5,114 nucleotides of DNA from Chitinophaga pinensis (lineage in GTDB: Bacteria; Bacteroidota; Bacteroidia; Chitinophagales; Chitinophagaceae), in the NCBI GenBank assembly GCA_943324055.2, contig CALPKD020000127.1, positions 1-5,114 on the forward strand, given 5' to 3'. The first letter of the stretch is position 1. Each line of letters starts with the position of its first letter. This document shows positions 5,017 through 5,114 of the stretch, piece after piece. The position numbers and the translations under genes are program-made. Under the pieces are notes generated by a model, which saw only the letters and a list, made by a program, of their open reading frames with translations, did no database searches and had not been told where the DNA came from.

Positions 5017-5114
5017 CTAGAATTTTAGCAACTTGAATTGATAACGATATTTATTATCGGGGGTTTTAAATATAAACAGGTAATAGCCATTGCTGATTTG
5101 ACCTAACTGAATAT
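5017..5114 (-). CDS. C-terminal fragment of a probable T9SS-secreted protein
   Basis: On the minus strand a frame is open from the right edge for 32 complete codons and ends at a TAG read from 5019 down to 5017. The peptide includes QISNGYYLFIFKTPDNKYRY and ends in FKLLKF. The pattern NG-x-Y, five variable residues, T-x-D-x-K and a basic end resembles the type IX secretion (Por) C-terminal sorting domain, whose final strand typically reads like NGiYxxxxxTxDgKxxxxKxxk. If so, the missing upstream part encodes a secreted or surface protein, plausibly an enzyme given the neighbouring galactanase, but that is guesswork. The fragment is short, so an accidental open frame cannot be excluded. An outer-membrane beta-strand ending in Phe is the alternative. 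Confidence 0.5.
   Translation of the reverse strand, partial: IQLGQISNGYYLFIFKTPDNKYRYQFKLLKF

Noticed and set aside
4981..5028. Short plus-strand ORFs starting at ATG 4983 and ATG 5000
   Set aside because: Both reach a stop within about ten codons.

Overview
The window looks like a chromosomal segment from a low-GC member of the Bacteroidota, probably Sphingobacteriales or Chitinophagaceae (inferred from protein style, not tested). Three things point there: an OmpA-type protein with a concanavalin-like domain, a lipoprotein glycoside hydrolase with a short FFTSC lipobox, and genes that lack a recognisable Shine-Dalgarno sequence. A possible type IX secretion tail at the right edge fits the same group.

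Layout, left to right. (1) Bases 1-1184 hold the 3' part of a gene for a cell-envelope protein with a Gln/Asn-rich pentapeptide linker, a lectin/glucanase-like domain and an OmpA peptidoglycan-binding domain; the true start lies outside the window. (2) Bases 1185-1933 are a 749-base gene-free stretch with three unrelated repeat families: about 3.5 copies of a 20-bp unit that begins on the ompA-like stop codon, two copies of a 63-bp element 182 bp apart, and six perfectly phased 28-bp units arranged as three 56-bp dimers. (3) Bases 1934-2263 encode a small XRE-type helix-turn-helix protein with no toxin partner. (4) Bases 2451-4727 form a two-gene unit: a lipoprotein endo-beta-1,4-galactanase (GH53) followed 21 bases later by galactokinase (galK). 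(5) Bases 4728-5016 are intergenic, with several inverted repeats and a GC-richer patch. (6) Bases 5017-5114, minus strand, look like the last codons of a convergent gene whose C-terminus resembles a type IX secretion sorting tail.

The clear functional theme is galactan use: the surface or periplasmic galactanase cuts beta-1,4-galactan (pectic galactan or type I arabinogalactan), and galactokinase phosphorylates the galactose finally released. The beta-galactosidase, transporter and galT needed to complete the route are not in the window. No previously described defence, mobile or RNA system is evident. The least explained part is the repeat-dense region 1181-1860 in front of the orphan HTH gene; its possible link to that regulator is inference.
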